From an uncultured Methanomassiliicoccales archaeon (GTDB lineage: Archaea > Thermoplasmatota > Thermoplasmata > Methanomassiliicoccales > Methanomethylophilaceae): a stretch of DNA of 35,765 bases. The translations under genes and the position numbers were made by a program. Positions 13,237 through 22,192 of the stretch are shown here, in pieces. The notes below the pieces were generated by a model. It was not told the DNA's origin and did not search any database. It saw only the letters and a list, made by a program, of their open reading frames with translations. Location: assembly GCA_934234005.1 (NCBI GenBank), contig CAKQHC010000003.1, positions 1 to 35,765 of the forward strand, read 5' to 3'. Positions within the stretch are counted from its first letter, which is position 1; each line of letters starts with the position of its first letter.

Positions 13237-14583
13237 ATGGAGGACCAGGTCCCCACCAAACTTTTTACCACTTTATCTTCTGCCAAAGACATTGTCGGCA
13301 GACATGATTTCATACAAGTCTATTCACATTATGACGCAGACGGCGTATCTTCCGCAGCCATCATAGCCAAGACTCTGATGCGTGCAGGGAAAGAATTCCG
13401 CGTCACCCTGTTTACGACGCTCAACGACTACAACATGGATGTCATACGCAACACAAAATCCGAATGCATCCTGATTACCGATTTAGGCGCGTCGTACATT
13501 GATCAACTGGATAATATGGACTGCGACATAATTGTCCTGGACCATCACACCATAATATCCGAGGCCAAACGCATATGTTATGCGAATCCGCATTTATATG
13601 GAATTGACGGAATGACATCCGGATGCGGAGCAACAATGTCTTTGCTGTTTGCAGTCACCATGTCCGAATCGAATTGGGATTTGGTACAGATAGCGTTTGC
13701 CGGCATTGCGGGCGACAGACAACACATAAACGGCCTGTCCGGCCTGAACACATACCTTCTTAAAGAAGGCGTTAAAAGAGGATTCATCGAAGAACAACCC
13801 GGGTCCCTCATACCTGCGGGCGATTTGATGACCGAATTATATCTGATAACCGACCCGTATATCCGCGGAGTCAGCGGAAATGCGGACGGCGTATCGAGAC
13901 TGCTTGACGATGCCGGAATTTCGCACGGAAAATCATACTCCGAACTTACGGACGAGGAAAAAAGGAAACTGTCCTCGCTCATCGCGATAAAACTTACCGA
14001 ACAGGGCATGCAACTCTCGTCCATGGAAGAAGTTGCCCGCAACAGATACTATCTGAAAGGCATGAAGATGGATGCCGAATATCTTTCCGCTGTTCTGAAC
14101 ACCTGCGGACGCGTAGGATCCGGAGGAATGGGAATCGCTGCCGGAATGGGCGACCTCAAGGCATTCGAAGAGGGCGTTAAACTGTCACAGGAATCCGCAT
14201 CACAGGTTGTCAAAAGCGTAGTTGATTTGGATTCCAAAGGGCTCGAACAGTATGAGCATATCCAATGTTTCGATTCGTCCGATTCGGGATTCACGGGAAT
14301 GTTATGCGGTGTTGCAATGCAATGCTTTGCAGACCATAACAAACCGACCATCGGGTTTAACACTTCCAAAGATCCCTGCAATATCTCATCCAGAGGAATG
14401 TTCCATCAGCTCGAAAAAGGAGTGGACCTTGCCGCCGCGATGAGAGACGCCTGCGCCTCCGTAGGAGGAGAGGGAGGAGGACACAGAATAGCAGCGGGAG
14501 GATCGGTCCCCCAGGACAAAATAAAAGAATTCCTGACAAACCTTGATGCCATAATCGGCAAACAGCTCAGCGAATCCAGTTGA
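13237..14583 (+). CDS. RecJ-like DHH-DHHA1 family single-strand exonuclease
   Basis: A 448-residue DHH phosphoesterase. The first metal motif is SHYDADGVSSAA (about 30-41), the third is VLDHHT (about 103-108, DHH itself), with ITDLGAS between them. The C-terminal DHHA1 domain ends in the glycine-rich GGEGGGHRIAAGGSVP (about 419-434), which binds substrate. Archaeal relatives (GAN or RecJ1/2) degrade single-stranded DNA or RNA and associate with GINS and Cdc45-like replisome parts. It is encoded directly after rps15, a conserved archaeal arrangement. The 3' end overlaps the convergent kae1 gene by 17 bp. All metal-binding residues are visible, so it should be active. Confidence 0.9.
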   Translation: MEDQVPTKLFTTLSSAKDIVGRHDFIQVYSHYDADGVSSAAIIAKTLMRAGKEFRVTLFTTLNDYNMDVIRNTKSECILITDLGASYIDQLDNMDCDIIVLDHHTIISEAKRICYANPHLYGIDGMTSGCGATMSLLFAVTMSESNWDLVQIAFAGIAGDRQHINGLSGLNTYLLKEGVKRGFIEEQPGSLIPAGDLMTELYLITDPYIRGVSGNADGVSRLLDDAGISHGKSYSELTDEEKRKLSSLIAIKLTEQGMQLSSMEEVARNRYYLKGMKMDAEYLSAVLNTCGRVGSGGMGIAAGMGDLKAFEEGVKLSQESASQVVKSVVDLDSKGLEQYEHIQCFDSSDSGFTGMLCGVAMQCFADHNKPTIGFNTSKDPCNISSRGMFHQLEKGVDLAAAMRDACASVGGEGGGHRIAAGGSVPQDKIKEFLTNLDAIIGKQLSESS

Positions 14584-15550
14584 CTTCCACTTCGTCTGTT
14601 CTGAATCTCTGACGCACTATCGTTTCGGAAACGTCCATTCTCGTACCGGAATTGTACATCTCGTATCCGAGCCATGCAATCATAGCTCCGTTGTCCATAC
14701 AAAATCTGCGATCGGGCACATACATCTCCGCTCCGCGCGCGTGTGCCATTTCTGCCACCATCTCTCTCAGACGCATATTTTGGGCTACTCCCCCTCCCAA
14801 CAATACTTCGTCCTTCCCGATGTGCGCCATCGATCTTTCCGTTACTTCCGTGAGCATCGCAAAAGCAGTCTCTTGGACAGAATACGCTATGTTCTCCAAA
14901 GAAACTCCCTTCTTCTTCAAAGCCAAAGCCGCAGTCATCAGGCCGGAAAACGAAACATCCATGCCTTTGACGGAATACGGGAGCTCATAATATTTGTCGG
15001 CATCCCTGGCAAGCTTCTCGAATACAGGGCCTGCGTAAAATCCCATACCCAAATCTCTTCCGAGCTTATCCAGCATATTGCCTATACCGATATCCTGAGT
15101 CTCTCCGAATATACGGTAACGTCCCTCCGAAAATGCGATGACCTGCGTGTTTCCTCCGGATGCGTAGAGCAATGCGGGATCGGAACATCCGGTAAGAGCC
15201 CTGCCGATTTCCAAATGGGCAATACAGTGGTTGACGCCTACAATCGGTTTCCCGATAGCACACGAAAATGCCCTTGCGGCGGTAGCTGCGGTACGGAGAC
15301 ACGGACCCAAACCCGGACCCATGGAAAAAGAAACCAGATCTATGTCCTTCGGAGTCAGTCCTGCCGCATCCAGGGCCTGTCCCATTATACGGGCCACTAC
15401 ATCCGCATGATGATTTGCTGCCTCCCTTGGATGCAGACCGCCCTGAGCCGGTTTGAACATATCCAATTCGTTGGCCAGAACATTATGGTCCGAATCGACT
15501 ATACCTACTCCCAAAGTATGTGCGGTTCCTTCTATACCGAGCGTTATCAT
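14567..15550 (-). CDS. kae1: KEOPS complex subunit Kae1 (tRNA t6A synthesis)
   Basis: A 327-residue Kae1/TsaD-family protein of the ASKHA fold. Visible motifs are GIEGTAHTLGVGIV at the N-terminus, GPGLGPCLR, the metal-binding VNHCIAHLEIGR (HxxxH), ALLYASGGNTQV and LLGGGVAQNMRL. With Sua5 and the KEOPS partners it transfers threonylcarbamoyl to A37 of ANN-decoding tRNAs. The start is ATG 15550, with GGAG 7 nt upstream; the preceding TTG at 15553 is less likely. It is a stand-alone Kae1: the protein ends after the ASKHA fold, and no Bud32 kinase domain is fused, unlike many other euryarchaea. Bud32 must be elsewhere. Convergent with the RecJ-like gene. Confidence 0.94.
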   Translation of the reverse strand: MITLGIEGTAHTLGVGIVDSDHNVLANELDMFKPAQGGLHPREAANHHADVVARIMGQALDAAGLTPKDIDLVSFSMGPGLGPCLRTAATAARAFSCAIGKPIVGVNHCIAHLEIGRALTGCSDPALLYASGGNTQVIAFSEGRYRIFGETQDIGIGNMLDKLGRDLGMGFYAGPVFEKLARDADKYYELPYSVKGMDVSFSGLMTAALALKKKGVSLENIAYSVQETAFAMLTEVTERSMAHIGKDEVLLGGGVAQNMRLREMVAEMAHARGAEMYVPDRRFCMDNGAMIAWLGYEMYNSGTRMDVSETIVRQRFRTDEVEVNWIR

Positions 15551-15593
15551 CAATACTCCCCATTACAGACGCAATCATAAACAATGCGTTGCA

Positions 15594-16967
15594 TCATTCC
15601 AATGCTGTCTTAAGATTCTCCAGACAATGCATTTGAGACGGTTCGGAAACACGCGCCTCTTCGAAAAAACTGGGCCCGAACAAAGGATAATGGCGAACAC
15701 CGTTTTCATCTACAGATAAATTGGAGTCAGAAACTTTTATCGCTGTCTTTACGGTTTTATCCTCGTTCAATACTTTGATTAAAGATTTTGCAGATTTCTT
15801 TCTACCGGATTTCACTTCTATGACGGAAACTAAACCGTTCATATTCAGAACAAAATCAATTTCCAATCTGCGACTGTTGTTACTGTAATAATATATTTCA
15901 TAACCTTTCCGTATCAACGATTCCGCGATTGCATTTTCCATAACTGCACCGTTGTTTACTACCGTATCGCCGTCGACTATTCCTTTTGCGACATTTGCAC
16001 CCAACATACATACCAGAATTCCTGTGTCTTTCATATACACTTTAAATGCGTTACCGTTTGTTTTAATTTTGAATGGTTCTGAGATTTCCTCAATGTTGTG
16101 GCAAATGTCTATTATGCCTGCTTCTTCAATCCATCTTACAGCCGGGCCGAATTCTCTTTGACCGTAACCTGTGTTTGATGATATTTCAGAATAAAGAAAC
16201 GAGGCATACTTCTCACGGCTTAACTGACGGGGTATAGAATCAATACATTGACGGATACGGATCTTATCCGTAGAATTTCCGACATATTGGTTTACGTCGT
16301 CCGACAATAAACTCAGAAGCGCCTTTAGTACTGTAAATGAATTGGAGTACAACCCGGTGTTCACATATGCAGATACGGATTCGGGCATTCCTCCCACCAC
16401 AATGTATCTCTTGAATAATTCATTTAACTGCGTTAATACAAATCTTTCGAACGGTTCCATATTCAGTATATGTGTACGGATGTTTTCTGTTTGCAAATGT
16501 GAAAAACCCATTGCCCACAGAAACTCTTCAAAATCCATCGGCGACAGATATGCCTGCTCCACAAACCCCATAGGCAAAAGTCTCTTTTCGCCTATTGCTT
16601 CCGACAGAACCGAACCGGAACAGATAATATCGCATCTTCCGTCCTGAACCAAAGGTTTCAATGCCGAAAAAGCTCCCTGACAATGTTGGATCTCATCCAA
16701 AAACAGTAAACTTCCTTCGAATGATTTTGTCGGAAATGCTAAACTTAGCTTTTCGAATACGGCTTTGGCCGATATGTCCCCTTCGAAAATAGACATATAG
16801 TCTGGGGTGTCTTCGAAATTTAATTCGATTACACTACTGTATTTTCTAGAACCGAACTTGCGAATAGAATATGATTTGCCGACTTGACGGGGGCCACGGA
16901 CAATCAACGCTTTGTGGTCTTTACGGCTGTACCATTTTTCAAGAACCGAGTCAAATTTCCGCTCCAT
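15594..16967 (-). CDS. AAA ATPase with DUF4143 C-terminal domain
   Basis: A 457-residue protein of a family widespread in host-associated archaea and bacteria. Walker A is VRGPRQVGKSYS (about 24-35), Walker B is LLFLDEIQ (about 87-94), with a sensor-like IICSGSVLSEA. The middle holds a winged-helix-like part, and the C-terminal DUF4143 region contains RRLEIDFVL and VSVIEVKSG, the D...ExK arrangement of PD-(D/E)XK nucleases. The role of the family is unknown; its patchy distribution and copy number suggest accessory, possibly defence- or toxin-related, functions. It is preceded by unusual tandem palindromic repeats (16988-17086). The nearest gene on the same strand is the small membrane protein, so it seems to be a single-gene unit. 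Confidence 0.88.
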   Translation of the reverse strand: MERKFDSVLEKWYSRKDHKALIVRGPRQVGKSYSIRKFGSRKYSSVIELNFEDTPDYMSIFEGDISAKAVFEKLSLAFPTKSFEGSLLFLDEIQHCQGAFSALKPLVQDGRCDIICSGSVLSEAIGEKRLLPMGFVEQAYLSPMDFEEFLWAMGFSHLQTENIRTHILNMEPFERFVLTQLNELFKRYIVVGGMPESVSAYVNTGLYSNSFTVLKALLSLLSDDVNQYVGNSTDKIRIRQCIDSIPRQLSREKYASFLYSEISSNTGYGQREFGPAVRWIEEAGIIDICHNIEEISEPFKIKTNGNAFKVYMKDTGILVCMLGANVAKGIVDGDTVVNNGAVMENAIAESLIRKGYEIYYYSNNSRRLEIDFVLNMNGLVSVIEVKSGRKKSAKSLIKVLNEDKTVKTAIKVSDSNLSVDENGVRHYPLFGPSFFEEARVSEPSQMHCLENLKTALE

Positions 16968-16987
16968 AATCAGAACTGCATAATTCT

Positions 16988-17086
16988 GGATAAAAACTTA
17001 TCCGTGAAAAAGCAGTATTTTTGCGGATTTCATCCGTGAAAAAGCAGTATTTTTGCGGATTTCATCCGTGAAAAGTAGTTTGCAGG
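16988..17086. repeat. 32-bp tandem palindromic repeats upstream of the ATPase gene
   Basis: A 32-bp unit begins at 17001, 17033 and 17065 (TCCGTGAAAA...). The first two copies are identical and the third is partial. Each full unit is nearly palindromic: TCCG and AAAAA on the left, TTTTT and CGGA on the right, around GCAGTA. A shorter inverted repeat, GGATAA-AAAC-TTATCC at 16988-17003, joins onto the first unit. The array lies 21-120 bp before the ATPase start, where operators or repeated TATA-like AAAAATA elements would act. Confidence 0.8.
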
Positions 17087-17140
17087 CATCATTCGTAAAA
17101 TGAATTTTTATGAATGACATCTGAGATATGAAATTCCAAC

Positions 17141-17512
17141 TCAAAAATCAAAATCAAAATCAAAATCGCCTGATATGAATATAGAAATAGGTACGAGCGT
17201 TATGAACATCACTGCCTGTGTCACAACAGTAGCCCACAAATCCAGATCCAAATACTCCATTGTCGAATAAAGTATCACACACTGAAGTCCGAATGTAATC
17301 ACAGACATTAAAAATGTAATTTCATCACAGATTTTGTTCCAGAAAAATATAATGAATGCAGCAGAAATCAAGGCACAGATACCGCAAAAGAGACATACTG
17401 ATGAAAAACTCTCAACCATTGCGGATACAACTTTCAGGATAAGGACGGGAATGCAACTGCTCACCAAAAGAAATACGATAGCCATTATTAACTTCTTAGG
17501 ATTTATGTCCAT
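17141..17512 (-). CDS. Small integral membrane protein with Asp-Phe repeat tail
   Basis: From ATG 17512 (MDINPKKLIM) the product has 123 residues and four hydrophobic segments, at about 6-25, 34-57, 64-82 and 91-112, so it is a four-helix membrane protein. The ATG at 17536 would add GGRVGRG-like residues encoded by a run of guanines and is less natural. The C-terminus reads GDFDFDFDF, coded by four exact AAAATC hexamers (plus strand) right before the stop. Gain or loss of a hexamer would lengthen or shorten this tail without a frameshift. No family recognised. It stands alone between the ATPase and tRNA-Val. Confidence 0.6.
   Translation of the reverse strand: MDINPKKLIMAIVFLLVSSCIPVLILKVVSAMVESFSSVCLFCGICALISAAFIIFFWNKICDEITFLMSVITFGLQCVILYSTMEYLDLDLWATVVTQAVMFITLVPISIFISGDFDFDFDF
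17144..17167. repeat. Hexanucleotide microsatellite (AAAATC)x4
   Basis: Four perfect AAAATC units at 17144-17167 encode the Asp-Phe tail of the membrane protein on the minus strand. A fifth, shorter A-run adjoins on the stop side. Confidence 0.85.
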
Positions 17513-17659
17513 GCCTCTGCCAACCCTCCCCCCCATATAACCATTTCTATTCGCTGCTATACATTCGGTACACTGAAAAATCTGGATGTTTAAAAATTAC
17601 ATGCGGACAAACCCGCTTCCAAAAGATTTATCAATAATAACGATATGAGCAGTCTTGCT

Positions 17660-17735
17660 GGGCTCGTGGTCTAGTGGTTATGACGTCGCCTTGACATGGC
17701 GGAGGTCGCCGGTTCAAATCCGGCCGGGCCCACCA
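17660..17735 (+). tRNA. tRNA-Val (anticodon GAC), CCA encoded
   Basis: Acceptor GGGCTCG (17660-17666) pairs with CGGGCCC (17725-17731, one G-T pair), discriminator A17732, then CCA. The anticodon stem TCGCC/GGCGG holds loop TTGACAT with anticodon GAC. The T arm GCCGG-TTCAAAT-CCGGC is perfect. A TATA-like TTTATCAA at 17627-17634 lies about 30 nt upstream. Confidence 0.96.
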
Positions 17736-17877
17736 GCTTTTCATACTGTTTTGTGATTTTGACTGATTATTACATTTTGCTATCATCTTACATAAATCGT
17801 GCAGTTAAAACACAGTATTTCAATGACTTTCAAAAATTATATGATATGTGCGGAAAACGTAATTCTAATTAGACAAA

Positions 17878-17968
17878 TGTACGCAAATCGTACAAAAATT
17901 GATGATTTACCATACTGACACGCAATAGTATATTATACTATTGAAAAATATTCGATGGTCAATCGAAT
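17878..17968 (+). promoter_or_regulatory. Three inverted repeats in the symporter leader
   Basis: TGTACG-CAAAT-CGTACA spans 17878-17894. A perfect palindrome with arms CAATAGTATA (17923-17932) and TATACTATTG (17934-17943) around one T follows. ATTCGAT-GGTCA-ATCGAAT spans 17950-17968. The middle palindrome contains a TATA-like TATATTATA, so a protein bound there would block TBP. The symporter start is at 18034, leaving an untranslated leader of roughly 70-80 nt if that box is used. The rest of 17736-18033 shows no gene. Confidence 0.6.
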
Positions 17969-18033
17969 GACTGGACGTACTATCCCTCTGTGGATGTGTC
18001 CTCGATCTCGACCGCACAACACGGGAGAATAAT

Positions 18034-19464
18034 ATGTCAGTATCAGACACCCTCGAAAATGTGTTCAATCCTTTGAACACATACATTTGGTACATCGCAT
18101 TTGTTTTCCTCATCGGACTCGGAATCATATTCACCCTCAAACTCAAGGGTATGCAGATTCTGAAAGTCGACGAGAATGCAAAACTTGCGCTTGCCAACAC
18201 TGAGGAAGGCAGCAAAGACGAGAAAAAAGTCTCGTCTTTCGAAGCTTTCTGTATCGGAATGGGTGCGCGTATCGGTGTAGGAAACATCGCCGGAGTCGCC
18301 ACCGCTATTGTAACCGGAGGACCCGGAGCCGTATTCTGGATGTGGATTTTCGCAATAATCGGATCCGCAAGCAGCTTCATGGAATCCACCGTCGCACAGC
18401 TCTATAAAAAGAAAAAAGCAGACGGAGGATATCACGGAGGTCCCGCATATTATGCGACATACGGACTTGGAAACAAAACCCTCGGTATTATTCTGGCTAT
18501 CCTTATCATCGTGACATTCGGTATCGGATTCGTCGGTGTCCAGGCCAGCAACTGTTCCGCAGCACTCTGCGAAGCATTCGCATTTGACAATAACCAGTAT
18601 GTGTTTGGACTGATTATTGCAGCCGGTGCCGCACTTATCATCTTCAAGGGTATGAAAGGAATTGCCAAATTTTCATCCAAAGCCGTTCCGATTATGGCTC
18701 TTCTTTGGATTATCTTCGCAATCATCGCAATCTGCATGAATTTCACAGGGGTTTCCAATGCAGTTGAAATGATTTTCAATTGTGCATTCAGCCCCGATGC
18801 ATTAATCGGAGGAGGAATTGGTACTGTTGTTCTTACCGGTCTGAAGAGAGGAATCTTCTCCAACGAAGCAGGTCTGGGTTCCGTGGCCAACATTGCAGCC
18901 ACCGCGAATGTAAAACACCCTGCCAAACAGGGATTGATTCAGTCCTTCGGAGTTCTTGTAGATACTTTGGTCGTCTGTTCCATTACAGCATTTGTTATCC
19001 TGTCCTCCGGTAGCTTCAATGAGATTATGGCCTTGGGCGTACGCGGAGCTCCTCTAGTACAGAATGTCGTTGCTTCTACCGCAATCGGAGATGCCGCAAC
19101 ATACATCATTGCATTATTCATGTTCATATTCGCATTCACCAGTCTCATAGGATACTACTCCATGTGCGAATCCAACATGAGATTCATCAAGGATGATAAG
19201 AAAGCAATCAACATCGTACGTCTGATTGTGATTGTGGTTGCATTTGCCTCCTGTCTCATAACCACCGCACTCATGGATCTTATCTCGGATACATTCATGG
19301 CTGCAATGGGAGCCGTAAACATTCTCGTAGTAGGACTCCTGTCGAAGAAAGCTTTCGCTCTGTACCGTGATTACAAGGACCAGAAGAAAGCCGGAATCGA
19401 AGATCCCGAATTCCACAAGAATGATTTGTTCCCCGATGATAACGGTGTCACCGAGTGGGATTGA
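18034..19464 (+). CDS. Alanine/glycine:cation symporter (AGCS family)
   Basis: A 476-residue polytopic transporter of the sodium:alanine symporter family, with about ten or more hydrophobic segments. The conserved family stretch GMGARIGVGNIAGVATAIVT (about 77-96) followed by GGPGAVFWMWIFAI and the GLKRGIFSNEAGLGS segment (about 269-283) are both present; the latter helps form the sodium and substrate site. It imports alanine or glycine with Na+ across the cytoplasmic membrane. GGGAG 7 nt before ATG 18034 is the ribosome-binding site. A hairpin terminator follows the stop within 10 nt, so it is a single-gene unit under its own, apparently elaborate, control region. Confidence 0.93.
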   Translation: MSVSDTLENVFNPLNTYIWYIAFVFLIGLGIIFTLKLKGMQILKVDENAKLALANTEEGSKDEKKVSSFEAFCIGMGARIGVGNIAGVATAIVTGGPGAVFWMWIFAIIGSASSFMESTVAQLYKKKKADGGYHGGPAYYATYGLGNKTLGIILAILIIVTFGIGFVGVQASNCSAALCEAFAFDNNQYVFGLIIAAGAALIIFKGMKGIAKFSSKAVPIMALLWIIFAIIAICMNFTGVSNAVEMIFNCAFSPDALIGGGIGTVVLTGLKRGIFSNEAGLGSVANIAATANVKHPAKQGLIQSFGVLVDTLVVCSITAFVILSSGSFNEIMALGVRGAPLVQNVVASTAIGDAATYIIALFMFIFAFTSLIGYYSMCESNMRFIKDDKKAINIVRLIVIVVAFASCLITTALMDLISDTFMAAMGAVNILVVGLLSKKAFALYRDYKDQKKAGIEDPEFHKNDLFPDDNGVTEWD

Positions 19465-19473
19465 TTAAAACAG

Positions 19474-19497
19474 GCCGGGAACATCCCGGCTATTTTT
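19474..19497 (+). terminator. Hairpin terminator after the symporter gene
   Basis: GCCGGGA 19474-19480 pairs with TCCCGGC 19484-19490 around ACA and is followed by TATTTTTT. It sits 9 nt after the symporter stop, between convergent genes. Confidence 0.8.
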
Positions 19498-19507
19498 TAT
19501 AATGTTT

Positions 19508-20629
19508 TTACAAACGTGCGATATTCTCAGAAATGAACGCATCGTCGTGAAGTCTGTATCCCAAAATTTTATTGATTTCGTCGCTGTGCTTTCCGGCAAT
19601 CCTTCTCAGTTCATCAGAACCGTAACTGGGAATCCCTTTTGCCACAATGTGTCCCTCACACACTATGTTTACGACCTCCCCTCTCTCGAAACTGCCGTCC
19701 ACAGATACGATACCCACCGGGAGCAGGGAACTGTGGTTAATTAGTGCCTTTTCGGCTCCGCTGTCGATGACCACATTCGCGTCTGCATGAACGGCTTTTA
19801 TCCATCTGCGTTTTTTGGATATGCCCCAATCGGAGAGGAACAACGTACCTACTTCATCGCCCACAACTGTACGATAAACTACGCCGTAATCGGAACTGCG
19901 TGCGATAATCATCATGCAACCCGCGTCGCGACAGATTTTTGCAGCCTGTATTTTAGTTTTCATTCCTCCTGTACCTACTGAAGAACCCGCATCGCCCGCC
20001 ATTGCTTCAATAGACGGAGTAATCTCCATAACCAACGGAATGAACTTTGCATTGGGGTTTTTACGTGGGTTGCCGTCGTACAGACCGTCGATATCGGACA
20101 GGATAACCAATAGGTCCGCATCGGTTCTGCTGGCAATAATCGCCGACAGCGTATCGTTGTCTCCAAACTTTATTTCGTTAGTACGGATAGCATCATTTTC
20201 GTTGAAAATCGGTACTACGCCGTTGGAAATCAATGAATCGAGAGTATTGCTTAAATTCAACGTACTTTCTCTGTCAGAATACGTATCCATCGTTAACAGG
20301 ATTTGTCCTATAATCAGCCCGTGCTTTTCAAAACTCTCGGCCCACTTCTGCATCAAAATTACTTGACCTACCGAAGCTGCGGCTTGTTTAATTGGAATTT
20401 CATTCGGCTTGGGTTTGACATTCATAGATCTGAGGCCTAAAGGAATTGCCCCGGATGTCACAATAATTACTTCGATGCCTTTTTCTTTCAGCAGTTTAAC
20501 CTGCTCAGCCACAGAATCCATAAAATCTGTGGAAATTTTATTGCCGTCCTTCATTATGGACGAGGAACCGATCTTGATTACGACACGCCCGATGGAACCG
20601 AGCAAATCTTTACGTGCACACAATTTCAC
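19508..20629 (-). CDS. proB: Glutamate 5-kinase
   Basis: A 373-residue ProB: amino-acid kinase domain followed by a PUA domain. The N-terminal VVIKIGSSSIM phosphate loop, EVIIVTSGAI, the proline-feedback and substrate region GVVPIFNENDAI, and DNDTLSAIIASRTDADLL are all present, with GTGGMKTKIQAA later. The PUA domain (about 280-355) includes LLPVGIVSVDGSFERGEVV. It phosphorylates glutamate as the first step of proline synthesis; the product is passed to ProA, encoded directly upstream with an ATGA overlap (20626-20629). Full length, no missing residues. No proC gene is in the window. Confidence 0.95.
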   Translation of the reverse strand: MKLCARKDLLGSIGRVVIKIGSSSIMKDGNKISTDFMDSVAEQVKLLKEKGIEVIIVTSGAIPLGLRSMNVKPKPNEIPIKQAAASVGQVILMQKWAESFEKHGLIIGQILLTMDTYSDRESTLNLSNTLDSLISNGVVPIFNENDAIRTNEIKFGDNDTLSAIIASRTDADLLVILSDIDGLYDGNPRKNPNAKFIPLVMEITPSIEAMAGDAGSSVGTGGMKTKIQAAKICRDAGCMMIIARSSDYGVVYRTVVGDEVGTLFLSDWGISKKRRWIKAVHADANVVIDSGAEKALINHSSLLPVGIVSVDGSFERGEVVNIVCEGHIVAKGIPSYGSDELRRIAGKHSDEINKILGYRLHDDAFISENIARL

Positions 20630-21948
20630 TCATCTCCGAAGGGATATTTCTCGTTAGACGGAACATGCGTGAATTTTTTACATTCTGGACCGACATAATC
20701 TTTCACAACCTGTCCGTGGCCTATCAGGACGTATTTGTATATCATCAGACCTTCCATGCCCACAGGTCCGCGGGAATGGATTTTGTTCGTACTTATGCCT
20801 ACTTCGGCCCCTTTTCCGAATCTGTATCCATCGGCGAACCTGGTAGACGCATTTACAAACACATCGGCCGAATCCACTGATTTTGCAAAAATGGCTGCAT
20901 GGCCCATATCGGAAGTTATTATCGCATCAGTATGATGGGATCCATGGACGTTAATGAAGTCTATAGCCTCTGACATGCCGTCGACCACTTTTACTGAGAT
21001 AATCAAATCGCCGTATTCGGTATCCCAGTCGTCATCTGATGCAGGTATGCAATTACCAAATGTAACTACGCGCTCGTCACCTCTTACCTCTACGCCGTTC
21101 TCCGAGAACAGAGACAGCATTTTCGGCAGGAATGACTCTGCCACGGCAGAATTGACAAGAAGAGTTTCCGTCGCATTGCACACTGCAGGATACTGTATTT
21201 TTGAATCCAGAACAACCTTGTACGCCAGTTCCAAATCTGCCTTATCATCCACATATACATGACATATACCTGCCGCATGACCCAATACGGGAATCGACGT
21301 ATGCGATTGAATATACTGGACAAACTGATTGGAACCGCGCGGAATGAGCAAATCAACCAATCCGTTCAAACCTAGAATGGAATCCACGTCCGAACGTGAC
21401 TCCATCATTACAAATGCGTCTGCGGGAATACCCTCGTCGGAAGCTGCTTTTCTGAGAACATCAAACAGCACGCGTATTGTATTACCTGCTTCTCTTCCGC
21501 CTTTGAATGCCACTCCGTTACCAGATTTGAGGCATAACGACATAATCTGTGGCACAACATCCGGGCGTGATTCGAATATGACACCTATAAGTCCGATCGG
21601 ACAGCGTATTTGGTAGAGCACCAACCCCTTATCCAATTCCAGGGCTGACATCTGCTCGCCTACAGGATCCGGAAGGGCTATGACGTCTCTGATTCCTTCA
21701 ATCATACCGTCAATCTTGAAATTGTCTACCTTAAGGCGCTTGAACATTGAACCCGTTATCTCTCCGGCATCGAGCATTGCCTGGGCAGCAACCAAATCCA
21801 ATGAATTTGCATCCAGAATCTTATTGCGATTCTTATCTAACTCATGAATCATTCTCGTCAGGGCAGCATTCTTTACAGTAGTGCCTACGACGGATAAATC
21901 AATGGATGCTTTCTTTGCTCTGCGTATGTCGGATACGATGTCGCTCAT
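20626..21948 (-). CDS. proA: Gamma-glutamyl phosphate reductase
   Basis: A 440-residue aldehyde-dehydrogenase-superfamily enzyme that reduces gamma-glutamyl phosphate to glutamate semialdehyde with NADPH. The N-terminus contains the usual helices, then CPIGLIGVIFESRPDVVPQI (about 116-135), SGNGVAFKGGREA, the nucleophilic cysteine in YPAVCNATETLLV (about 256-268), and VNASTRFADGYRFGKGAEVG near the end. It is the first gene of the proA-proB pair, the reverse of the common bacterial proB-proA order, and overlaps proB by ATGA. The start ATG 21948 gives the expected MSDIVSDIRRAKKAS. The tRNA-Ser gene lies upstream in the opposite direction. Confidence 0.95.
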   Translation of the reverse strand: MSDIVSDIRRAKKASIDLSVVGTTVKNAALTRMIHELDKNRNKILDANSLDLVAAQAMLDAGEITGSMFKRLKVDNFKIDGMIEGIRDVIALPDPVGEQMSALELDKGLVLYQIRCPIGLIGVIFESRPDVVPQIMSLCLKSGNGVAFKGGREAGNTIRVLFDVLRKAASDEGIPADAFVMMESRSDVDSILGLNGLVDLLIPRGSNQFVQYIQSHTSIPVLGHAAGICHVYVDDKADLELAYKVVLDSKIQYPAVCNATETLLVNSAVAESFLPKMLSLFSENGVEVRGDERVVTFGNCIPASDDDWDTEYGDLIISVKVVDGMSEAIDFINVHGSHHTDAIITSDMGHAAIFAKSVDSADVFVNASTRFADGYRFGKGAEVGISTNKIHSRGPVGMEGLMIYKYVLIGHGQVVKDYVGPECKKFTHVPSNEKYPFGDE

Positions 21949-22054
21949 AACGTCAAGTCCATGCTCATTACTGATTAAAAGGTTGATTATTGGCTTCGAG
22001 AACGGAAGAGGAAAGATAACATTTTTTAATAATCAGTTGATGGGGATGAATGTT

Positions 22055-22139
22055 GCGGAGGTAGCCAAGCCCGGTATGGCGGTGGTCTCGAAAACCACTG
22101 GTGCAAACCTCGGGAGTTCGAATCTCTCCCTCCGCGCCA
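22055..22139 (+). tRNA. tRNA-Ser (anticodon CGA), CCA encoded
   Basis: Acceptor GCGGAGG (22055-22061) pairs with CCTCCGC (22129-22135), discriminator G, then CCA (22137-22139). The anticodon stem GTGGT/ACCAC holds loop CTCGAAA with anticodon CGA. A long variable arm follows, as in serine tRNAs; the T loop is TTCGAAT. TTTTTTAATAAT at about 22023-22034 is a likely TATA region. Confidence 0.95.
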
Positions 22140-22192
22140 TTTATCGATTGGTTCTCAAATAACATTATTATGTCGGGACACCTGCTATCGTC

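Noticed and set aside
16988-17086. CRISPR array
   Set aside because: The units are directly abutting with no spacers between them and are palindromic, so this is a tandem repeat, not CRISPR.
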